64,000 bases of DNA. It comes from Microcyclospora pomicola. Lineage: Eukaryota; Ascomycota; Dothideomycetes; Capnodiales. A program made the translations under genes and the position numbers. Below, piece by piece: positions 1 through 10,962 of the stretch. Below the pieces are notes generated by a model. The model was given only the letters and a program-made list of their open reading frames with translations, ran no database searches and was not told the DNA's origin. The stretch lies in NCBI GenBank assembly GCA_002786065.1, contig NHNY01000039.1, positions 86,168 through 150,167 of the forward strand, given 5' to 3'. Each line of letters begins with the position of its first letter. Within the stretch, counting starts at the first letter, position 1.

Positions 1-2162
1 GGGTGAACTTCGACCATGTTGGCTTGTTGCTGGGGCAATCAGCGACGATGGACGGTTCGACTGAGCGCCTAGGATGCATCGTGTCCTTACCACGTGAGTG
101 GTACACTTGTGGCGTTGAGGCCACGATACAGATCGTCTGATTACCATGCCACCCTCTCTTGCTGTCATACAGACTGTAAGCTGGCAACATTGCCCACCAA
201 CCACACGTTTTGCGTCACCAGAGTGCATTACAAAGGTCAACCCATCGAATGCCCGAGGTTCGTGGAGTGAACCGCCATTGGACTGCTCGTTCGGCACATC
301 CAGCATCCAGTCGTGCCTCCTCGCTGGTAGCTACAGTATCTCGACCACTCGTTGAAAACTGTGGTTTCCAGATGCCTAGACATGACGTGAGTGGTATGCA
401 GTAGGCCTCAATCTTTTGTTGAAGACTAGGGTACTGCTGCAGTCGACCTCCCTTGCTTGTGCTCTGAACGAACGAACGATCGATCGATCATGATGGATAG
501 GTCAAAGACATGATGTCAGTGACTACGACCACGATCATGTCAGCCAGCGAGGCCAATTGACATCTTCGGCGTGCCGTGTATGCCAGTGTCAGGCGGTGAA
601 AGCAAGACGCCTGCATGGTCGCCGAGTTGGGCACCTACAGCCCGAAGCCAATCAGGATGCCGAATGGCATGTTGATGCGTATGCATACAGCTCGTCGCCC
701 ATGCCAAAGCGATCGGACAAAACCCCGACGGCATTCGGCTCCGGTACATGGATGTTGTATTGTTACATTCGTGCGACCTGGGCAGCTGCACAGCGTCATC
801 AGGACATATTTATGTCACGCAGAGTAATCGGGCATACGTGGACCTGCCATCCCGTTCCTGCAACGGAGCTTCCCCTGGCTATGTACTGCTACTGTATGTG
901 TAAGCCAGCGGTATGCATATGCAACAAGGGACATGGTGCCCTGATTCCAATTGCCTTGTCGATCTTTACCTGTTGTCTACACGGCAAGATCTGTGGGATG
1001 CAGAACACGGCGTCATAGGGGATCGAGGGTGCCGTCAGCGACATTTGCCGTGCCTGCGCGCACTCAAAATATCACCTTGAGCGCGAAGGGTCCATGAGTT
1101 CACCCCTGTAGCCCAAGAGAGTGTGGCACGCCTGACCGTTGGTCTGCCTCTGCGTTCCACATCAGCAATTCGACCGCACGCCTTCGCCAGGTGACATGGG
1201 TTGCATGGCAAGAACAAGGATAATTTTGATACACAGGTATTTCTATTGCCCCCCGAAACGGTATGATCGGCGTAGCATGTCGCTGCATCGTGCATACGCG
1301 ATGTCCTGCTAGGGCCCCCTGGCACGGGAGGAAGATTTTCGATGTTGGTTTGATTAGATCCAAAATAAACGCAGTCAGCCGCACTAGCGGGAACTGGTGG
1401 GGATGCGGGACAAATTGGAATCTCACAGATGTCGCTTTGCTCATTCCGTTCTGGCATTAGCGTTGCTTGGCCCAGCGACGACGTCAGCTCCTCGAACAGT
1501 GCGGTAAGCGAGCGTCCATTGTTTTACAAATGTCTAGCACAACAACGTCTTGTGTTCGAGAATAACATGGAGCGGTGCTGAACAGAACAAGCAGACCGCG
1601 TCAAAGACAGATCAGCGCCGAGCCGCTCCTCAGACGTCATGCGTCTATTTGGGATCCCAGTCATGCTGCATGGTCCTTCCCGCCTCGCGCTGTACGACGT
1701 GACAGCATTGCCATAGGTCGAAGGTGTTCGAAAGCAGAGCGTCGTCAAGCTGGCGACGCTATACACGCACCTTCGGAGAATTTTCGTCCGCTGCCTCGAT
1801 ACAGAAGGATCTGCGATCTGAAGACGGTGTGATAGGCGGCGTTCGCCACCGCAAGAATCCCAACCTTCTTTCCATCGTCGTCTCGATCGAGACAGCCATG
1901 TGACATGACGCACATAGGCGGTCAAAGTTCCAAGGTTGTTGCAGTGACGAAGGAAAGCACACAGACACGTGGGAGGCAAATTTTCTTGCTGAGTGTATAC
2001 ACATTAAGCATATTTGTAATAGATCACATTCCTGACGCCATTTTGTCCAAACCAGTGTATATTCCTGTAACTAAGAAACCCCCTCAGAACATGAGAGGAA
2101 AAGCAGATATGCCGCGCTAAAGATATGAAAAGTACGTTTGTATGTGGTCGTGTCTAAGCCAC
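1..2162. other. gene-poor intergenic region
   Basis: No open frame here has recognisable family motifs; frames up to about 150 codons exist on both strands but lack motif content and plausible splice partners. A compound tetranucleotide repeat is present near 466-489. The rest is unremarkable unique sequence. Confidence 0.5.
466..489. repeat. compound microsatellite (GAAC)3(GATC)3
   Basis: Three GAAC units run directly into three GATC units. It is a short non-coding simple repeat with no evident function. Confidence 0.85.
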
Positions 2163-3539
2163 TCAGCAGGTGTGCTGGCAGACTGGGTCGGTGGGAGCCG
2201 AGCAGAAGTACGTCTTGTAGTAGACATTGTTGCCGGTGTTGGCGTAAACGCTGGGAGGAGGACCCAATGGGCCACCTTCAGTCGTCATGTTGGGGTATAG
2301 GTAGTTGGTGCTGATGGTCGATTCCGGGCAGCCGAGACTGGTTCCGTCAAGGCCAGCGTCCGCGAATTTACCAAGAGCCCAAGTGATGTCGGACTCAACG
2401 GCTTGGCTCTCGCCAGCAAGGGCAAGAGGCATTATAGAGTTGAGACCCTGGTACACATCGCAGAGGATTGTGGTGACGTTCAAGTTGGGCGTGCCGATTT
2501 GTCCGATAAGCATAGCGACAGGGTCTGCCGGGTAGATGGAGGTGAAACCGTCCGTCAAGGCTTGGACTGCGCCGTAAGGAGTTGCCCGACGGTACCAGTT
2601 CTCGGGCCATCGCTCTGGCACATACTCGAATTGACCAGTGTTCTTGTTGAGCCTGGCACCGATGATGCTCGAGATAGACTCGTAGCTTCGCATGTGGTCA
2701 GCGTTGTGACAAGAGTGTAAGCAAATGGAAGACGACTTACTTGGCAACACCGCCGAGTCCGTATGTTCCGTTGGAGAAGTATTCGGGGTAGAAGTTGAAC
2801 GCGACAACGCTCACGATCGATGGGAAGGGGAAGTAGTAGATGTAGGGGTTGTACTGCTGGGTGAATCTGGCGTTTGCGCTGTATCTATCGAGGTATTAGC
2901 TCAAGATCCGGGAACGCCGAGCCGGCGCAGAAAGACATACTGGTTGGCCATCACATCGTATGTGAATTGCTTGTTGGCATCTTTGGCCGCGAACTTCACG
3001 TTCTGCGTGAACATTCGGGAGGAGATGTGGTGGTTGTCACCACAGCCATTGTAGAAGTCCTCCTTGTTGGGGGAGATGTCGGCCTCGATGGTGGAGTGGC
3101 GGTTCAGGCCACCGACGTTGCCGGGACCGGCACCAAGGTACCAGGTCTCACTGACGGGGTCACCATCGGTCAAGATGGCGAAGGTAGCAAGTACGACGGC
3201 AAGATCGGCGCCCATGTTGAAACCGCGGGCAACGGCCTCGACTACCTGAGAGAAGCTGACATGGCCATCGCGAGGAAGATAACCATAGTTGGCCAGCAGG
3301 TTCAGACCAGGGCAGGGACCGCGAGAGTCATTCGGACCTGGTTCCATGAACTCATAACCTGGTTCCGGCCTTAGGTTGTCGGGATCGACAGACGAGGCAA
3401 CGGATCCGAGAAGGCTCTCAACATCGTCGAGGAGTGGGCCCAGGAGAGAGTTGACAACACCACGCTCTTCGACTGCACCACTATAGCTGGGCAGCGCGGC
3501 GGCCAACGCCGGCAGCGCGAGAAGGCTGGTGGCGCGCAT
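2163..3539 (-). CDS. secreted heme-thiolate peroxidase (chloroperoxidase/peroxygenase family)
   Basis: Predicted secreted heme-thiolate enzyme that uses peroxide to oxidise or halogenate organic substrates. Three exons: 3539-2941, 2884-2741 and 2685-2163, with consensus GTATGT/GTAAGT donors, giving 1266 nt and 421 aa. The start at 3539 opens a clear signal peptide (MRATSLLALPALAAALP). The proximal heme ligand motif PCPGLNLLANYGYLPRDG is present with Cys near residue 76. The second family motif, normally E-H-D or E-G-D followed by S, reads E-A-D-I-S at about 152-156. The length is nearer the long peroxygenases than short ones, and the C-terminus has paired cysteines (FCSAPTDPVCQHTC). Substrate cannot be told. 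Confidence in the family is high; the second donor/acceptor pair is supported by reading frame only. Confidence 0.88.
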
Positions 3540-5569
3540 TCTGAGCAGAGGTTGTAAGATAGAAAGATTGGAGAACAGAAGGAAGAAGCAGACAAACAGA
3601 GAACGACAATGAGTTGAGCAATGAGAAGGTGCGCTTTGCGTCTTATGTATGGAGGAGCTCAATGGGGATCCTTAGTAACGGGCGGGTGCAACGGTATGCA
3701 CGTCCCATCGACGATACAGCCTTGCGTGGAAGGACTGCTACTCGGTAGCATCTCGTGCAGCCAAAGTATTGACGATCCGATGCAGTAGTAAGTACTGACG
3801 CATAATGCCTGCACAAACATAAACTCTGACACGATCCGGGGGCAAACGTGCGAAATTTTGCCTTCCCCGGTATCATTTTCGAATCTTACTGTATGCTTGA
3901 CAAGCTGGCTTGATCTTTCGCTCCAGCGACAACATTGAGTAGCGGCTGCAGTCCTGGAACTTCGAAGTCTTCGTTGTCTGTCGCTTGGTCGTCTGATTTT
4001 GTGTTGCGGCTCAGACGCCACAATGACAATACTGGTCTGTGCAAGAACTCGCTTACGCAAAACCATGTCGCTTGAGTTGCGGCACAGGCTCCTTGCCTGA
4101 CAAGTGACGACAACATGATGGGTAAGCTTCTATGCCGGACACGACAAGCCAGCACACGTGCAGACATATCATTGAAACAGGGCCGAGCTGTGTTCTCTTG
4201 TTGAATAGTTGATGCGCCACGGAGCTTGGTAGCGAGAACATGGAGGACACTATTGACTGGACAGCAGCGAGCATGGCCAATTCGAAGCACAACCTAACCA
4301 GACTCTAAGGCAGGATGTGAGACAGTCATTGAAGTTGACAATGCTGTGGGGCACAGATCGAGATTGAAATTGAGATCGGAGCGGAGGATCTCTACCGCGG
4401 TCGGGAAGAGTTCAGGAAGTGATCTGCAACCGGACAGTCTTACTCTCATCACAGTCTTCGGGAGGGAACCGGCTTCTATGCTGTTGTGTCTTGCAAGAAA
4501 TCTTGCAAGAGCATCGGCGTGATTGGGAGGCTATCGATTGCCATAGCGCATCTGCCACAATACAGCAGTCGTCTCTTGAGCTTCAACATCTCTGAACATC
4601 CTCCGATCGGTGGTCGTCCGCGGCTCCAGCGTCGTTTGCTTATGATTGCTGGATAAACCCTGCACAGTCGGTCTAAAAATGTCAACGGTGTGCGCCGATC
4701 ATCATCACCGTTGGGACGGGGGCCCGGATGAGATGTCAGCCTTGTCCCTGTCCCCAGCCGGCTACGAGATCAAACTCAAACCGGAGCGACTGCACCGTGA
4801 TGGGATGAGAGGGAGCCGCAGCTAAGCCACGTTCAGCCAACACACGAAATGTGATTCCAACGAGGTGACGATCAACGCACAATCTTAAGGCGTCGCTTAT
4901 TTAAGCTTTTTGCCGACGGCCGCGCAACAATGCAACATGATTGGCTGATTATTGATCAAATTGGGACGTCACATCCCTTTCTTGCTCGTGATCTGCCGGC
5001 CCCACTCCTGATTTTCTACTTTGGCATATCTCGATACTTTCGGCAACCCCTTCAAGGCAACACGAGTTCGAAACGCTGGTCGGGCTCCATCTCACCTGTC
5101 TGGTATGCGCTGAGTAGCCGTGGGAATCCCGGCGCTACAGTACTCAATAGGTGCTGCTCTAGCGAAGCAGTGTCAAAGGGGCCTCGCCAAGTACGGATCT
5201 CTACCCCCGTCATCTGGACGCTTGCAGACAGGTGCAAAGCCTTCCGCGCTCTGCCCATGCATCCCGGCATTGCAGGCTTGCAGCATTCGCTCCGCCAGCG
5301 CCCGCTATGCCTTGGCTGAAGTTCAGATGCCATCAGAGTTCACGCTGCGCGATAACTCGGCGTCTTGCGAGTAGAGACTGCCGCAATCCGGTATGATCCA
5401 GCCTTTCGCAACATGACTTGGGTACTTCTACTTCCTCTATCATCTTTCGACTGGTTTCGTTGTACCTACAACCATTCATTCATTCATCTTTCATGGCTCA
5501 ATAAGCCCTCGTTGACATTCTTGTCGTCCAATCATTACTGTTATTGCTTCATCACACTCATTTGCCAAT
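3540..5569. other. intergenic region, divergent promoters
   Basis: About 2 kb between the divergently transcribed peroxidase and lipase. Only short motif-free frames are present. It presumably carries both promoters; I recognise no specific element. Confidence 0.5.
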
Positions 5570-7059
5570 ATGTTTGCTTCTAAATCTTCTCTGCTTGCCG
5601 TGAGCGGCGCTCTTTTCTGTCTTTCCTCAGCAGCCCCGCTGGTCTCTTTGCTCGAAGCCGATGCCTCCAGCGTGGCGATTTCGCTCGTCAATGTGGTTGT
5701 TCCTACGCATACTGTAGTCGGCGCCGCGAGCACTATGGTCTATGGTATTAACAGCCTTGTTCCCACGACCACCATATCTCTGGCATCTGCAACCAAGGCG
5801 TCGGAAATCCTGGACAAGCTACTTGACGTGAAGCCTCTTGCCTCCGTCACAGCTGTCGAGGAGGCGATGTCCACCATTTCTGCAATCTTTGCCGCGCCTA
5901 CACAACCCAACCTTTACACAGCTATTGAGGAATTGGTTGAGGCTGGTCTTACCACCAGCAACCTTGAATCCCTGGACGAGTACGCGCTAGGCTTGATTGA
6001 CGGCGAGAACAGCGAACATAACTTCAACCCTCGTAATCCTTGGCCGCCAGTATACCCTTACGCCGAACGCGGTGATGCGCCGTACGATCTGAGCGAGAAG
6101 GAGCTGCGTGAGGTTATCTACATTCCACCAACCTTCAAGTACGGCAAAGGTGCTCAGCCCATCATTCTCGTCCCAGGCACTGGTAACACGGGCTACGAGA
6201 CCTTTGAGGGCAACTATATCCCACTTTTGCAAGGCTCGAAGATTGGTGACCCTGTCTGGCTCAACATCCCTGGTCAACTGCTCAACGACGCACAGAGAAA
6301 TGCTGAATATGTCGCTTATGCTATCAACTACATCTCTGCCATCTCCCAGCATCGCCAGGTCGCCGTTCTCGGATGGTCGCAAGGAAACATCGACACTCAA
6401 TGGGCCTTCAAGTACTGGGCTTCTACTCGATGCCGTGTGACTGATCACATTGCATTCTCGCCTGATTATCACGGTACCATCATTGCAAACTTTGCCGCGG
6501 CCCCGGGAGAACCTCTCCCTCCATCGCTGCTGCAACAAGAATACAACAGCAACTTTATCACAACGCTACGCAGGAACGGTGGTGATTCTGGCTATGTTCC
6601 CACAACCACCATCTATTCCGGATTCTTCGACGAGATCGTCGAGCCGCAGCAAGGAACCGGCGCTTCTGCATACCTCAAGGACCGCCAGCACGTCGGTGTC
6701 TCCAACAACGAGGTACAGCTCGTGTGCGCTGGCCAACCGGCTGGAGGTCTCTTCACTCACGAAGGCACTTTGTACAACAACCTCGGCTATGCTCTGGCTG
6801 TTGATGCTCTCACTCATGCCGGTCCCGGTCGAGCCAGCCGCTTGAACCTGGGCCAAGTTTGTGCCTTGCCCATCACGAAAGGCCTGAACTTGGCCGACGT
6901 TCTCTTGACGGAGAACGCCATCGCGATCGCTGGTTTGTCCATTCTGACATACCCTAACCCCGTGTTTGTTGAACCGCCGATCAAGAGTAAGTGACGTGCT
7001 TGTCAATTTTCCGAAGATGAAAACTAACAAGTGCTCCAGAGTATGCGCTGCAATACTAG
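5570..7059 (+). CDS. secreted lipase, Candida antarctica lipase B-like
   Basis: Predicted extracellular alpha/beta-hydrolase acting on esters or triglycerides. Two exons, 5570-6986 and 7040-7059 (GTAAGT donor, CTAAC branch, CAG acceptor), give 478 aa; without the tiny last exon the frame ends early. A signal peptide (MFASKSSLLAVSGALFCLSSAAP) is followed by about 170 residues absent from mature CALB, possibly a propeptide. The oxyanion loop VPGTGNTG, nucleophile elbow GWSQG (Ser270), Asp in FFDEIVEP (about 354) and His in FTHEGT (about 397) have spacing close to the CALB triad. Transcribed divergently from the peroxidase. Family assignment is strong; substrate preference is unknown. Confidence 0.9.
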
Positions 7060-7716
7060 CGGAGCACCCGAAAATGGACTTCAACCTGGATGTTAGCGAA
7101 CACTTTCTCTCTTAGTAGTAATGCCACTTGTAGTATATACCCCTAGATTCGTCCATCCGACTTCGATACACGCAGCAGACCTCTGCTTCATATAGCGCAC
7201 AATGCTATCTTCTTGGTTCCCTCGAAGGGATAATAATGGGAACTGCACCGTGGTGCACGCTCGGCCCCTGATTCGAGCACTGCTCTTCACACCGCGTGGA
7301 TGATCTCAGATCAAGGTTTGAATAAGAATTGACGCGAGATGCTAGTGACATCGTGATAAGTACCTGAGGTACCCAGAGATCAACATCCTGCCACAGCCTT
7401 TGATAACATGGATCTTGCCGTACACGCGTAATTCTCACTACGATCCATGTCGAATCTGCGTCATTGTGTCCTGCTGGAGATTTCCAAGACTGAGCAGTGT
7501 TTAAGCATCTGTCGATGCATCCGCGCTTAATCTGAGGTAGATCTCGTATCTAGGTGGGTGTAGCTTTACAAGTGTACATGATGGCCCATGCTACTACCCC
7601 ACTCCACCTTCACATGCATCCGCGCGCGCCAGCCAACACCTCATCCTCGTCATCTCAGCTCCCCAAGGCGAAGCTCTTATCGGGTGTCTCCCAACACCGC
7701 AAAGCTTTGAGCGATC
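7060..7716. other. intergenic region
   Basis: Lipase 3' flank and promoter of the BSD-domain gene. No further gene seen. Confidence 0.5.
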
Positions 7717-9009
7717 ATGGATATAGCTTACGATCAGGTCCAGGAGTCTGCCTACGATCCGAGCGGCGAAGAGCCGCACGAGAACCCCAGCGGCGGTCTG
7801 AACAACGAGTTTCAGCAGGCGTTCAAAGCCGTGCAGTCCTCACCATGGGGCACAACACTTGGTGGCTGGTTCTCTCAGGCTCGCAAGCAGGGTGAGACCC
7901 TTGCTTCTGAAGCGCAAGAGCAGGCGTCCAAAGGCTGGGAGGGGTTGAGGGAACAGGTGGCACAGCGGGCAACAGCGGTCGGTGGAAGCGGGGAGGCGGG
8001 ACCTGTGATCCCTGGGTTGGAGGGTGTATCCGGCGTTGGTGATACTGAGGACACTGAGAAAACCCAGGACGGAGAAAACGAGGAGGCCAGGACAGACATC
8101 ATACCAAAGGATATTGTCAAGGAAGCTGGGACGTTGGTAGCATCACTGAGATTGACAGCGGCGGCAACGTTGAAGGACTTGCAAGCCGCTGAAGATGCTG
8201 CGGACGAGGCTTTGCTTAAGTTCGGGACCAATGTGCGCAATTTCCTGCGAGATGCTGTCGTCATATCCGCACCCACGGAAGGAGATGGTGATGGAAGTAG
8301 GGGTCAAGGCAGCGAGGTATTGTTCGAAACCCAAGAACCTGGCACTGGCAGGAAGATCTTCCACACGACACGCCTGGACGCCCAACTACATGCCATCCAC
8401 ACTACTGCGTCCTCGTTCACCGAGGATCCCTCCAAAGGCGCATCCTGGGATGAATGGCAGAATGAGTTCGACATCGAGAAGCAGACGGAAGCTATTGCGG
8501 CAGATTTAGAGAAGTTCGAGGACTTGCGACGCGCAATGGAGAGACTGGTACCGGAAAAAGTAGAGTACAAGCCCTTCTGGACGCGATATTACTTCCTGCG
8601 AAAGGCCGTTGAGGAAGAAGAGAAGCGTCGACGAGAGGTACTCAAAGGTGAGCATCCATCAAGACATCTGCAAGCTTTAAGTCGTACTGATGATATGATT
8701 CCAGGTGCTACTGCATCGACCGAAGAGGTTGCGTGGGACGACGAAGATGACGAAGCTGATCAAGCGTCGACACCCAACCCATCAAGCAGGCCACGCGCTC
8801 CATCTACCACGACCATCAACGCCACTCCAACAGATTCGACCCTGCTGACTCCTAACGCGCCTCGCCGAAGCAATGAAGACAGTAAGAGCGTCGCTGGCTC
8901 CGAGGCAAGCTACGACATTGTCTCTGGTGCGACCAGCCATGCGCTCAACAGTCCCAAGGAAGAGAAGAAGGAAGCCGGCAACGAGAGCGAGGACGATGAC
9001 TGGGAATGA
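7717..9009 (+). CDS. BSD domain-containing protein
   Basis: Eukaryotic BSD-domain protein of the synapse-associated/transcription-factor-like class; no precise function is assignable. A 57-nt intron at 8648-8704 (GTGAG..CCAG) is likely, leaving 411 aa; because it is a multiple of three without a stop, the unspliced frame of 430 aa is also open. The N-terminal part (about 30-90) has amphipathic segments (SPWGTTLGGWFSQARKQG). The BSD domain lies at about 243-310 and ends with the diagnostic aromatic run PFWTRYYFLR. The C-terminus is acidic and Ser/Thr/Pro-rich, ending EDDDWE, a terminal pattern common in fungal and plant BSD proteins. Confidence 0.85.
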   Translation: MDIAYDQVQESAYDPSGEEPHENPSGGLNNEFQQAFKAVQSSPWGTTLGGWFSQARKQGETLASEAQEQASKGWEGLREQVAQRATAVGGSGEAGPVIPGLEGVSGVGDTEDTEKTQDGENEEARTDIIPKDIVKEAGTLVASLRLTAAATLKDLQAAEDAADEALLKFGTNVRNFLRDAVVISAPTEGDGDGSRGQGSEVLFETQEPGTGRKIFHTTRLDAQLHAIHTTASSFTEDPSKGASWDEWQNEFDIEKQTEAIAADLEKFEDLRRAMERLVPEKVEYKPFWTRYYFLRKAVEEEEKRRREVLKGEHPSRHLQALSRTDDMIPGATASTEEVAWDDEDDEADQASTPNPSSRPRAPSTTTINATPTDSTLLTPNAPRRSNEDSKSVAGSEASYDIVSGATSHALNSPKEEKKEAGNESEDDDWE

Positions 9010-10962
9010 TGGAACGGGCGAGCGACGTGATTTACTGGTCCGTTTTCGGCGTTCTTGGTTATCGATCTACCTCCTGTGATGAGCTGACTATTTGTGCACG
9101 CGGTGTTTACAAGCGTTCGATTTGAGTCCAGCACCTCCTGGCAGAGCAGACTTTCGTGCTATGCTTTTCTTCGCGGGATCATATAAGTCTACTTTGGTTT
9201 TCACGCAGGTAGCACGTACACTGATGTGACAAGAGGACTTCATCATCCGATATGGAGACTTGTTGAAGCTTTTTTACGTATTCTGTGCCACTATCTCGTA
9301 GGTACACAATACCAGCGTTGGGAGTTGTCTAGACGAGCAGTGCCATCAACATTTTGCCATGACATTGCAGCGTCCATGTATACGGAACACCGTTCGTCTC
9401 ATGAACAACAGCTGATGCGTGGGCTCACATCCATTGCACGTACATTTGGGCTGACACGCTGCAGATCATCACTGTAGCAGTGACCTGAATCTTTGCTTGT
9501 AAAAGCGCTATGATAGATAGAGCATCAAAGGTCAGATGGCTGTTTTGCAGTCAACACGATTTCCGTCTGCGCACACATTTCGGAGAGACGATCAATCTCC
9601 TTGGATACTCTCGGCTCCGTGCTTTCAGTTCTGCCATACATTCCGCGGGCCATGGATTCTGCACGCACGCAGAAGCAGGTTGAAGTTCACCTGTGGTGTA
9701 TGGATCCAGAAGGGTTCCATCTCTCGTAGATGCCGAAGACCGAGCTCGCTCTTCAACGGTGCCAGCCGAGTCGAGGCGTCCTTGGCAACGACGCTTATTT
9801 AACGTGTGATCTAGTCATGGCCACGCTACATCGCTACCATGGCGAGAAAGAACTAGAGAATGTCAACGTGGACTCCAAGATTCGACCAAGGTCCAGGATG
9901 CTAAGAACACGACCCGGCAGTTCGTTAAACACTGGGAATAATGGCACGCGCTGTACGCACGCCATGCATCAGGATACTGCAGAGTCGTGAAGATCTACCC
10001 CACAGCTCAGTAATTCTCCGTGTCTTGTCGTGAAAGGCAGATTGATCGGTTGTGGCAGCCACATGGAAAACCTAGCGCAGCTCAAGCCACTGCCATTCTG
10101 CGTTGACAGGTCTGTACAGTACCGCGATGTGTGTGACCGATCTTCTCTGGCCGAAGTAGCTCGATGGCATCCCTGCATGGGAGCTATTCCCGGACGGAAC
10201 CGTCTCTGCGAATGCGAGGTCCGATCCTGTCTCGAGCAGATTGGGATGGTCTTCCGGGGCTGCGCATGTGCCCGACTGCGACGGGACCAGCAGAAACGAT
10301 CTTGGGCGAGCGGTGTTCAGCAAGCCACCTGAGCGGAGTTTCCGGTAGGGGATGGAAGAGCTGGTAGGGACGTGGCCCAGAGTCAGCCATTCGACCCAAT
10401 GCGGTAGGCGAGGCTTGGCAGCGCGACAGCTCGAGATAGGTCGACGCGCGCTGAATTTGAAACCCGTCTTCAGCTTCCTCCTCACTCATGCTTGGACAGC
10501 ATTACAGCTCTCTGAAACACACTTCACGATCGTCAACAAGATGCGAAATGCATCAATGGAAAGGTCGGCGCTTGATGCTCGATCGTTACTGGCATCGCAT
10601 GCTTGTCGTCTGCACTGTGCGGTCGACGCAGTACTGTACTCATATATGCTTGGGCGTTCGTGGCTGGCTGGCTCATACTCGAACTTGCGCCATGGCGTTC
10701 GTGCTAGCCGACACGTCAACGCGCCGGATCTCTTTAGTTGAAGCTTCGGTATAGGTATGTTAGAGAACCACGACAGACAGTAATCTAGCACTGGAGTCTG
10801 GACAATGCCTCGCGAGCGTGAGCCAAGACCCTTTCCTGGCACTGTTTCTGCAGGCAAACGCCTTTTAAAGTGCCTCTGTTCCTCTCCTCCGGGCGTTCCT
10901 GTCATCTCCCCTCTCACCCTTGTGTCCGATCTATTTCCCTCTTCCCTTGGAGCCGCAGCATC
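9010..10962. other. intergenic region
   Basis: About 2 kb with no convincing gene. Antisense frames such as 10486-11043 lack motifs and run into the real MscS gene, so they are shadows. The pyrimidine-rich stretch just before 10963 suits a fungal 5' leader. Confidence 0.5.

Noticed and set aside
557-1018. 153-codon plus-strand frame
   Set aside because: No motif, erratic composition with many Cys/His/Trp, overlapped by frames of similar quality on the other strand.
2410-2720. Plus-strand frames over the peroxidase gene
   Set aside because: Antisense shadows of exon 3 and the intron of the heme-thiolate peroxidase.
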